This document shows, piece after piece, positions 8,309-15,540 of a stretch of 38,532 bases of DNA. Origin of the DNA: JBJXFK01 sp046155505 (lineage in GTDB: Bacteria > Planctomycetota > Phycisphaerae > UBA1845 > Fen-1342); the NCBI GenBank assembly GCA_046155505.1, contig JBJXFK010000132.1, forward strand, positions 1-38,532, given 5' to 3'. Numbering within the stretch: position 1 is the first letter of the stretch; every line of letters begins with the position of its first letter. The notes below the pieces were generated by a model. The model was not told where the DNA came from and did no database searches. It was given only the letters and a program-made list of their open reading frames with translations. The position numbers and the translations under genes were made by a program.

Positions 8309-9220
8309 CTATGACTTGCCGGTCGTGCTTTTCGGCTTGGCCGGCTGCAACGTGCGCAGGTACGCGACGACGTCCAGAATGTCGTCGTCCGACATGGCCG
8401 GATTGCCACCCTTCGGCGGCATTTGGATGCCCGTCGTGTTCTTCGGATCGCTGGGGCCGCGGCCCTGTTTCACGAACGCGAGCAGGCCGTCGTCGTCGAG
8501 CGATTGGATGAATTCGTTGTTGGCGAGCGACTTGCCGTTGCCCTGAATTCCGACGCCGCCCTGTCCGTGGCAGGCCACGCACGTCGAGTGAAACAGCTTG
8601 TTACCGCTCGCAATGTACCCGGCCAATTCAGCATCTCCGCCCGCGGCGGCGAGCGCGGCGTCTTTGTCCTGCTGACTCACAACGATCGGTTTGGGCTGCC
8701 ACGTCGGCAGATTCGGCATGCGGCGTGGATCCTGAAGCGCTCGCACATACGAGACCACGGATTGCAGGTCGCCGTCAGTCAGTGCCGGATTCCCACCTTT
8801 GGGCGGCATGGCGATCTTGGTGGTATTGAGCGGATCGTTCGCGTCGCGGCCTTTCTCGATGAACGCGACGAGCATTGCATCGGTCGCATCGGCGACAAAA
8901 TCGCTGCGCACGATGTCCTTGCCGAGCCCCGGCATGCCGAGTCCGCCCGGCCCGTGGCACACGCCACAGACATTTCGAAAGATCTCGCGTCCGTGGCCGG
9001 CAACATCCGTTGCGACGATCGGTTGCGCGGGCAGAGCGGCGAGACGCTCGTGCAAAGCGGGCAGCGGCCGCGGCGTCTGCCAAACCGACACCGCCACGCC
9101 GGCGTGAACAAGCGCCACCCCGAGGCAACACACGGCAGCGTTGATTCCCACCGCGAGTCCGAGGGCAATCCACTCTCGCCGCGTATTTGGCTTGACTTCG
9201 ATGGCCACTCCGGAAGACAT
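8309..9220 (-). CDS. membrane-anchored dihaem cytochrome c of the nos operon
   Basis: A 303-residue protein with an N-terminal signal-anchor helix (WIALGLAVGINAAVCCLGVAL) and two tandem class I cytochrome c domains. Domain 1 has CGVCH and the Met ligand region IAMPPKGGNP; domain 2 has CVACH and IQMPPKGGNP. The near-identical ends (PPKGGNPA.. D..VV.YVR/LRTLQ) suggest an internal duplication. It heads the nos operon, just upstream of nosZ, and is the obvious candidate for bringing electrons from the bc1 or alternative complex III level to the CuA centre of NosZ (inferred from position). ATG 9220 has GGGAG 6 nt upstream. The promoter and inverted repeat at 9237-9287 lie immediately before it. 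Confidence 0.93.
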   Translation of the reverse strand: MSSGVAIEVKPNTRREWIALGLAVGINAAVCCLGVALVHAGVAVSVWQTPRPLPALHERLAALPAQPIVATDVAGHGREIFRNVCGVCHGPGGLGMPGLGKDIVRSDFVADATDAMLVAFIEKGRDANDPLNTTKIAMPPKGGNPALTDGDLQSVVSYVRALQDPRRMPNLPTWQPKPIVVSQQDKDAALAAAGGDAELAGYIASGNKLFHSTCVACHGQGGVGIQGNGKSLANNEFIQSLDDDGLLAFVKQGRGPSDPKNTTGIQMPPKGGNPAMSDDDILDVVAYLRTLQPAKPKSTTGKS

Positions 9221-9236
9221 GCCCGGCTCCCATTTC

Positions 9237-9287
9237 TAGATATCTGGACCTCTATATCTAAAATACACCATGCTGGACCGATGTCAA
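9237..9287 (-). promoter_or_regulatory. nos operon promoter with a perfect inverted repeat over the start site
   Basis: On the minus strand a perfect -35 TTGACA (9282-9287) is followed after 16 nt by TATTTT (9260-9265) as -10. Directly downstream is a perfect inverted repeat TAGATAT-N10-ATATCTA (9237-9260) that touches the -10 and covers the predicted start near 9253, the classic position of a repressor operator. GGTCCAG occurs twice in the same strand (9244-9250 and 9273-9279), 29 bp apart. The Rrf2 protein encoded at the operon's end is the likely ligand, but this is inferred. Confidence 0.65.
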
Positions 9288-9539
9288 GCCGGTGATCAGA
9301 ATTTTCTCGTGCTCGGCGGAGCACTCTTGCTGCCCGGCGGCACATCGCGGAGGTGTGGAGGGATTGGAAGTCGAGCGCCGCCGGTGGTGGGAACCGAGGG
9401 CAAACGGATTCCAAGAAAAGCGTGCCTCGACGCGACGCCCGGCGCGCAATTTCAGCCCGTTTTTCTTAGAGTGCGTTTGCCCTGACTTCCCCATCTTACG
9501 GCCGACCACGAGACGCAGGGTTCCCGTACAACGTGCGGC
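9288..9539. other. intergenic, nothing recognised
   Basis: Between the nos promoter and the stop of the large secreted-protein gene no convincing gene was seen. No strong terminator hairpin for the large gene was found. Upstream activator sites for the nos promoter could lie here, but none was identified. Confidence 0.6.
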
Positions 9540-12500
9540 TCAGCAAGTCGTTCCATAGTTCGTCAGCAGCGTCGCCAGATCGATCAGATCCACATCGCCG
9601 TCGCCGTCGGCGTCTCCCATTTGCAGCGTGGCTCCCGACGGCAACCCGTAGTTAGTCAGCAGGTTCGCGAGGTCCACCAGATCGACGTCGCAATCGCCGT
9701 CGAGATCGCCGGGTAGCGGCGTGCCGGTGACGCTCAGGATGACGCGATTCGGCGCGTATGCGACCGAGAAGCCGGGGGCCCCGGTAAGCGACCCGAACGT
9801 GCCGCTGATCGAACCTGCAGTGACGATGTCGAACGAATCGCCGACGACGGGCACATAGCCACTCAGCCGCTGGACGTTTAGCTCGCCGGCGAGCGTCGCG
9901 ACGCCGCTGATCGCGAGCAAGTCGAACTGACCGGCGGCGGTCCCGCCGACCTCGATGCGGAGTGACCCGGTTGCGGACTGGTTGTACGTGCCGACAACAG
10001 CGAGTGCGCCCGCAGACAAGCCGGGCTTCACCGCGCCGCCGACGTTGGCGACGTTACCGGTGATGGTTCCGCTGCCGGCCAGCTCGCCGCCGAGAATTTG
10101 ATAGGTTCCCGGCGACGTAACTGCCAGATTGCCGCCGTTCAAGATTGTCTGGCCGGCGGTTTGCACGCTGGTGATGCCGTTGGTGCCGGTGAATTGCAGC
10201 GTGCCGATCTGCACGTCGACGGTGCCGGCATTGCGGAAGTGGTTGCCGATCGTGCTGATGCCGTTGCCGGCGGATTTGACGAGCGTGCCATTATTGAACA
10301 GCGTCGAATTGGTCGCGAGTCCGAACGCCGCGCCGGTTGTGCGAATGTCGATCGTGCCGGTCGCGAGGTTGGTGATCTCAGCGTTGTTGGGACTGATGCC
10401 GCCGCTAACAAAAGTCATCGTGGCGGAGTTGTAGAAGTCTCTGAAGAGGTTTCGCGTGTTGCCGAGTGAACTCACAGTGACCGGGCCGTTCGCGGTGAAG
10501 TCGCCGCCCACGTTCATCGTGCCACTGTTCCAGGTGAACGACCCGCTGGTCGTAATTGCGTCGGTGCCGTTGATCACGCCGCTGACGAACGTGAGCGTCG
10601 CGATATTCACCGGCTGCCCTGTACCGAATTGAACGTTGCCGGCGATCGAGGCGTTGCTGAGCGTGAACGTCGGGCCGGCGGTCGGTGCCTGAAACTGCAC
10701 CGTGCCGGACACGATCGACAAATTCTGTCCATAGCTGTTCACGTCGGCTTCGCTCATGAATGTGCAGATGCCGCCGTCCATCGTCAGCGCGTCCGCGATG
10801 TTGACGCTGCCGCGAATTTCGGTCGTGCCCTGGCCGGCGAAGCGAACGTCGTCGGCGATCAACGTCGAGCTTGCCGACATCGGGTGCGCCCGCTCGATCG
10901 TCAGCAGTGTGCCGGCATCGCCGCGAATTTCGCCACTATTGCTGCCGCCGTTGTAGAAGAAAATCTCGCCGATTTGTGCGTGAATCAAGCCGGAATTGGC
11001 CATGCCCGCGAGCGTCGAGCGGCCCGTGCCGGCGGTCTTGATGATCGTGCCGGCGTTGGTGCTCGTGCCGCTGGTGAGACCGGTGAAATCGCCTTGCAGA
11101 ATCGCGGTCGCGCCGGCGAGGTTTCTGAACTGACCGCTGCCGGTTGGGCCGATGTTGCCGAGAAATGTCGCGGTGCCGGGGTTGTTCAATACGCGCGCCA
11201 GATCACGCTGACCGCCGCTCGCTGCGATCATGATCCCGCCGTTGGCGTCAAGCGTGCCGGCGTCAATCACGTCGGCGGAATCGCGCCAATCAAGTAAGCC
11301 GTTGACGGTCATCTGCTGGCTTGCACCGCGCAGGGTGCCGCTGCTTGGCCCGATTGTTAGTGTCTGAAACACGATCGAGTCGCCGCTATCGAAGTCGGCC
11401 AAACCGGTGATGCTCACGTTGTCGAGCTGAATCGGCTCGCCATGCACGGCTTGAAAATTCGCCGTGCCGCCGATGATCAACTCGAAGCCATAGTCGCTCA
11501 CCGTCGCGCCCGGCGCGAATGTAAGCACCGCGCCAGACTCAACCCGCGTCCGCACGCGCGCCTCGTATGCACCGCGAACGGTATTGGTATTGGTCGAAAA
11601 GCGCAGCTCATCGCCGATCACGCTCGAACCCGCCTGAAAATTCCGCGCGCCGCTGCCGGTGAAGTGCAGCAGTGTGCCGGGTTGCCCGATGACGTCGCCC
11701 GTACTCGTCAGCGCATAGCTGAATTGCAGCGTGCCGAGCATCGCCCGCATTTCGCCGCTGTTGTCCACCGGCGAGCCGAATATCGTTGCGCCACTTCCGC
11801 CGGGTTTCAGGAACAGCCCATCGTTGTCGAACAGCCCCGACCCGCTGCCGAGCACGATTCCGTCCGACTGTCGATAGGTGTGGCCGGCGTGGTTGCGCAC
11901 GACCGCCGAGCCGTTCAGGTTGAACCCGCCGGTCGAGAGGGTGTCACACAGCAGGTGCAGCGTGTGGTTTTGCAAGCCGACACTGCCCGTGACGCTGTGC
12001 CCGCCGAGCACATAGGTGTCGCCGCCGCCGAGAATCGTCCCACTCGACCAATTCAGCGATTCGTGAATGATCAGTTCATCGCCGACAACCAGTCGTCCGT
12101 TGTTGCTCATAGTCAAGCTGCCGAGGATGAACGACGGCTCCTGAAGCGTCAGCAACACGCCGCCCAGTCCCGCCGCGGGAGCGATGGTGAGGTTTTGCCG
12201 ACACGCGAGCGTGCCGAGCGTCGGGTTGCTTTGTCGGAGCAGCGGCGCGACCGTGCCGAACGGAATGCACACATCGTCGCCGACCGCCGGCGCCGCACCC
12301 TCTTCCCAATTGCCGGTGTTATGCCACCACGTGGGGTTTGACGGCGCGGCCCCGGTCCAGTGTTTGATCGTCGCGATCTGGCATTCATCGGGAATGCCGT
12401 CCTCGTTGCAGTCCTGGCTTTCGCCCGCGGCGATGTCGCATTCGTCGGGCTTGAAGTTGCCGTTGCAGTCCATGCTGTTTTCACAACTGTTTTGCGGACA

Positions 12501-14603
12501 GGCATCGCCGGTGAACGAGCAAATCCCCGGCGGTCCCGCCTCGCAACCGGCGTCGCAGCAACGAATGTCGCACACGTCCAGCACGCCGTTGCCGTTGCAA
12601 TCGGTGACTTCGAACGGCCCGAACGTCGCGAAATTCGGCGACCAGAAGCCGAACGAATCGCGAGCGCGAATGCTGACGTAGTGATTTCCAAGCTCCAGCG
12701 TCGCGACGGACGCGCGCAGCCGGCAATCCGCCGTCCCCGTTACCGGCTCGGCCGTGATGTCGGGCGGCAAGCCGGCGGCGGTCGGCGCGATCCGCAAACT
12801 GTAGAAGCTCGCACCGGTCCCCTCGTCCGGCGCGGCGTCAAAGTCGAGCGTAATGCACGGCAACCCGCCGCCTGTGCCGATCGGGTGTGACGGCGAGTCG
12901 CAGAATTGGACGACGCCGGGTGCCTGGGTATCGACGTTCGGGCCGGAAAACGCCTCGCCGCCGACGTTGAATGCGGTCGCCCAGAGCCGCGCGATGTGCT
13001 GCGGGTACTGAATGCGAAACGCTGCGAGAAACGCGGTCATCGTCTGCGGCTCATACGCGTCGGCGATGTACAGGATCTCCTCGGGGCCGAGGCAGAGCAG
13101 ATCGCGAATGCCGTCGGAGTCATGATCGTCCTGCCCCGCGTCCTCGATGTCGCGCAGCAGCGCGGCGACGAACCCCTCGGTATTGAGCGGCTCGATCGCG
13201 GCCGGCGTGCAGCAGGTACTGATCGATTCGTAGTCCTTCGGACCGAACGCGATGTAAGGCGTGCCGTCGGCAAAAACGTAACGATTCGGATAGTCGCGCG
13301 GAATCACATCGCCCAGCCAATCCGGCCAGCCTTCGTTGAACGCGTCGTGATCATTTTCCGGACACCACGAGCAGTGCCCTTCGTCGGGGCAGTCGAGATC
13401 AAAATCGCAGCCCGGATCTTCGCCGTCGCAAAAGCCATTGCAATAGTCCGTGCCGAGCGGGTCGGCCTGGGTTTCGAGAAAGTGATGTCCGTATTCGTGC
13501 GTGTGCGTGCCCTCAAGCCATGTGCGATCGGGGCCTATGTGAATTTCCTGATAAAAGTCGTTGTAGTACGCGCCGTCCGAGCTTTCGGGCCACTGCACAT
13601 CGACGATCGGCAGATTGACGCCGCCGCGTTCGAGAATGAACCGATGCGCGCGGATGATACTGTTCCAAATGTGTACCGCGGCCTGGTCTTCCGCCGTGCC
13701 CGGGGCGAGCGTGCCGAAGTCGATGTCCTGCCCGGTGAAATCCTCGATGATGTTGTCCATCGTGCGCCAGTAGTAATCCACCTCATCCACGTTCGTCGTC
13801 TGCACCTGGCAGATCGGCGTGTCGCACTCAAAATGCACATAAATATCCGGCTCGTCGCAGCCGACGGCGTCGCAATCGTCCCACATGACAATGCCCGAAT
13901 CGAAGAAGCCGTTCGCGTCGGTCGTGCCTTCCCAAATGGTCTCATCTACCAGCGAATCGCTGGCGAGGCCGTCGTCGTCCATGACCCAGACGCGGATGTT
14001 GTCGGCCCCAAGGACGCGACCGTCGGTACGCGTGTAGACAAATCGCCCGACGAAGTGCAGCGGAACCGCGCCGCCGCGCGGGCCAATCTCGTTTGGCGGG
14101 TTGGTCGACGTCGGTTGCAGCGGCGGGGCTTGCTGCACGATCTGTAGAACAGCCGCTGCGGGCGGCGTCGCACCGCTACCCGGCGCGTCGATTCGCTTGG
14201 CGAGACGTGGCGCGGCGGCTCTCGCAAACTGCTCAGGACCGATCTTGAAGAACCGTTTCGCAACGCGACCGTTATGCCGAAAACGCAGCCCGATCGGTTG
14301 CTCGGCGTCGGTCGGCGTGGCGCGAAACGAAATCTCGACTACCCCCGGCTCGATCTCGCCCGCCGCCGGAAACTCGGCTGCGAGTAGTGTCCACCCCTCG
14401 CCGCTGATGCTGAAATTGCTCAGCACGCCGCGTTCGCCGACCTCAACCACAAATCGCCCGCTGTATTCGTTGCCCGAGACGGCCGGTAGCGAGTCGCGCG
14501 GCATCGTGATCCGCACTGGCGGGCTGACGTCCGCCTGGGCGAGCGTGCAGATCGCGACCGCAGTGACGAGTGCGAACGATCGAAATATGGCGGCTGGATT
14601 CAT
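9540..14603 (-). CDS. large secreted protein: zinc-metallopeptidase domain, beta-strand repeats, dockerin-like tail
   Basis: A 1687-residue exported protein with a Sec signal peptide ending near TLAQA. Residues about 170-560 hold a peptidase-like domain: H369-EYG-H373 fits the zincin HExxH motif and FNEGWPDW (E424) could give the third, gluzincin-type ligand. A cysteine-rich, acidic insert lies between them (CNGFCDGEDPGCDFD). Three DCNGNG/DCNEDG-type calcium loops follow (about 670-745). The remaining ~850 residues are repeated Gly/Thr/Asn-rich beta-strand units (AGTLDANGG, NSGEIRG types), like autotransporter or filamentous beta-helices. The C-terminus has two dockerin/EF-hand loops (GDLDGDCDVDLVDLANLL, GDADGDGDVDLIDLATLL) common in planctomycete secreted proteins. 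ATG 14603 has GAGGAA 7 nt upstream. It is divergent from the sigma factor gene. Protease activity and substrate are not established. Confidence 0.75.
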   Translation of the reverse strand: MNPAAIFRSFALVTAVAICTLAQADVSPPVRITMPRDSLPAVSGNEYSGRFVVEVGERGVLSNFSISGEGWTLLAAEFPAAGEIEPGVVEISFRATPTDAEQPIGLRFRHNGRVAKRFFKIGPEQFARAAAPRLAKRIDAPGSGATPPAAAVLQIVQQAPPLQPTSTNPPNEIGPRGGAVPLHFVGRFVYTRTDGRVLGADNIRVWVMDDDGLASDSLVDETIWEGTTDANGFFDSGIVMWDDCDAVGCDEPDIYVHFECDTPICQVQTTNVDEVDYYWRTMDNIIEDFTGQDIDFGTLAPGTAEDQAAVHIWNSIIRAHRFILERGGVNLPIVDVQWPESSDGAYYNDFYQEIHIGPDRTWLEGTHTHEYGHHFLETQADPLGTDYCNGFCDGEDPGCDFDLDCPDEGHCSWCPENDHDAFNEGWPDWLGDVIPRDYPNRYVFADGTPYIAFGPKDYESISTCCTPAAIEPLNTEGFVAALLRDIEDAGQDDHDSDGIRDLLCLGPEEILYIADAYEPQTMTAFLAAFRIQYPQHIARLWATAFNVGGEAFSGPNVDTQAPGVVQFCDSPSHPIGTGGGLPCITLDFDAAPDEGTGASFYSLRIAPTAAGLPPDITAEPVTGTADCRLRASVATLELGNHYVSIRARDSFGFWSPNFATFGPFEVTDCNGNGVLDVCDIRCCDAGCEAGPPGICSFTGDACPQNSCENSMDCNGNFKPDECDIAAGESQDCNEDGIPDECQIATIKHWTGAAPSNPTWWHNTGNWEEGAAPAVGDDVCIPFGTVAPLLRQSNPTLGTLACRQNLTIAPAAGLGGVLLTLQEPSFILGSLTMSNNGRLVVGDELIIHESLNWSSGTILGGGDTYVLGGHSVTGSVGLQNHTLHLLCDTLSTGGFNLNGSAVVRNHAGHTYRQSDGIVLGSGSGLFDNDGLFLKPGGSGATIFGSPVDNSGEMRAMLGTLQFSYALTSTGDVIGQPGTLLHFTGSGARNFQAGSSVIGDELRFSTNTNTVRGAYEARVRTRVESGAVLTFAPGATVSDYGFELIIGGTANFQAVHGEPIQLDNVSITGLADFDSGDSIVFQTLTIGPSSGTLRGASQQMTVNGLLDWRDSADVIDAGTLDANGGIMIAASGGQRDLARVLNNPGTATFLGNIGPTGSGQFRNLAGATAILQGDFTGLTSGTSTNAGTIIKTAGTGRSTLAGMANSGLIHAQIGEIFFYNGGSNSGEIRGDAGTLLTIERAHPMSASSTLIADDVRFAGQGTTEIRGSVNIADALTMDGGICTFMSEADVNSYGQNLSIVSGTVQFQAPTAGPTFTLSNASIAGNVQFGTGQPVNIATLTFVSGVINGTDAITTSGSFTWNSGTMNVGGDFTANGPVTVSSLGNTRNLFRDFYNSATMTFVSGGISPNNAEITNLATGTIDIRTTGAAFGLATNSTLFNNGTLVKSAGNGISTIGNHFRNAGTVDVQIGTLQFTGTNGITSVQTAGQTILNGGNLAVTSPGTYQILGGELAGSGTITGNVANVGGAVKPGLSAGALAVVGTYNQSATGSLRIEVGGTAAGQFDLLAISGVATLAGELNVQRLSGYVPVVGDSFDIVTAGSISGTFGSLTGAPGFSVAYAPNRVILSVTGTPLPGDLDGDCDVDLVDLANLLTNYGLPSGATLQMGDADGDGDVDLIDLATLLTNYGTTC

Positions 14604-14732
14604 CGTGCAATTCCTCGCGCGAACTGGTTACAATGTGCTGCGGCGAACGCCAATCGGCCTGCTCGGCCCGCCGGCTCATCTCTTCATTCGCCGTCTGGCG
14701 ATGCCGGCTATCAAATTCGCCGCGAGAACCGC

Positions 14733-15308
14733 ATGCCAGCTCCGGCAACTCATCTCGAACAGACGCTGGCCGCCGCCGGTCGCGGCGATCGCCAGGCGGC
14801 TGCCGAGCTATTGCCGCTGGTCTACAACGAGCTGCGGGCGCTGGCGCGGGCAAGGATGGGTCACGTTCCCGCCGGAAACACGCTCCAACCGACGGCGCTC
14901 GTTCACGAGGCCTATATGCGACTGATCGGCGACCGCGACCCCGGCTGGGACACACGCGGGCATTTCTTCGCCGCCGCCGCCGAGGCGATGCGCAACGTGC
15001 TGGTCGATCAGGCGCGGCGAAAAAAAAGATTGAAGCATGGCGGCGAAAAAAAACGAATTGACGGGGTGGACGAGTTCGAGGTTCCGCTCGCCTGTCCGGT
15101 CGAGGACGTGCTTGCGCTGGACGAGGCGATCGAGCGATTGCGAGCGGACGACGAGCGCAAGGCGCAGATCGTGACGCTGCGCTGCTTTGCGGGGCTTGAT
15201 CGCGAGGAAACCGCCGCCGCACTGGATGTGTCAGTGCCGACGGTCGATCGCGAGTGGCGATACATCGTGGCGCGATTGCACAAGGAGTTATCGAGCGCAT
15301 CGACGTAG
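14733..15308 (+). CDS. ECF-type RNA polymerase sigma factor
   Basis: A 191-residue ECF sigma factor. Region 2 spans about residues 15-95 (LLPLVYNELRALARARM, LVHEAYMRLIG, HFFAAAAEAMRNVLVDQAR) and region 4 about 130-185 (TLRCFAGLDREETAAALDVSVPTVDREWRYI, the DNA-binding helix-turn-helix). The form with HFFAAAAEAMRNVLVDQARRK is the subgroup commonly found beside Ser/Thr kinases in Planctomycetota and Acidobacteria. Start ATG 14733 is the first in-frame ATG giving a family-like length; its ribosome site is weak. It is followed 232 nt later by the kinase gene in the same direction, so the two probably form a signalling unit in which phosphorylation replaces a classical anti-sigma factor (inference). 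The divergent neighbour is the large secreted protein, a possible target. Confidence 0.95.
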   Translation: MPAPATHLEQTLAAAGRGDRQAAAELLPLVYNELRALARARMGHVPAGNTLQPTALVHEAYMRLIGDRDPGWDTRGHFFAAAAEAMRNVLVDQARRKKRLKHGGEKKRIDGVDEFEVPLACPVEDVLALDEAIERLRADDERKAQIVTLRCFAGLDREETAAALDVSVPTVDREWRYIVARLHKELSSAST

Positions 15309-15374
15309 CGATCGGCCCTCCGGGGTCGACGTCTTTGGCAATCGCATGATCCGATTAGCGGTCCGAAAACGCGC

Positions 15375-15437
15375 GGGGAGCATCGGCCTCCGGCCGGTGC
15401 CAACGCGGTTCGCACCGGCCGGAGGCCGATGCTCCCC
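15375..15437. repeat. perfect 26-bp inverted repeat between sigma factor and kinase genes
   Basis: Arms 15375-15400 and 15412-15437 are perfectly complementary over 26 bp with an 11-nt loop. The core of each arm is GGCCTCCGGCCGGTG. No T-run follows, so it is more like a REP or MITE-type palindrome than a normal terminator, although it could fold in RNA and reduce readthrough into the kinase gene. Confidence 0.8.
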
Positions 15438-15540
15438 ACCTCGCGCGTCAACGTTCGCATGCGAAATTCCCCGTCGGGAATTGGGGCTCGATCGCAACGG
15501 GCCGGTTCGTAACTGATCGGCGGAAAACAAAGCACGACCC

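Noticed and set aside
12906..14147. Plus-strand open frame of 413 codons opposite the large secreted protein
   Set aside because: Shadow frame of a gene with signal peptide, HExxH motif and dockerin repeats; no recognisable domain of its own.
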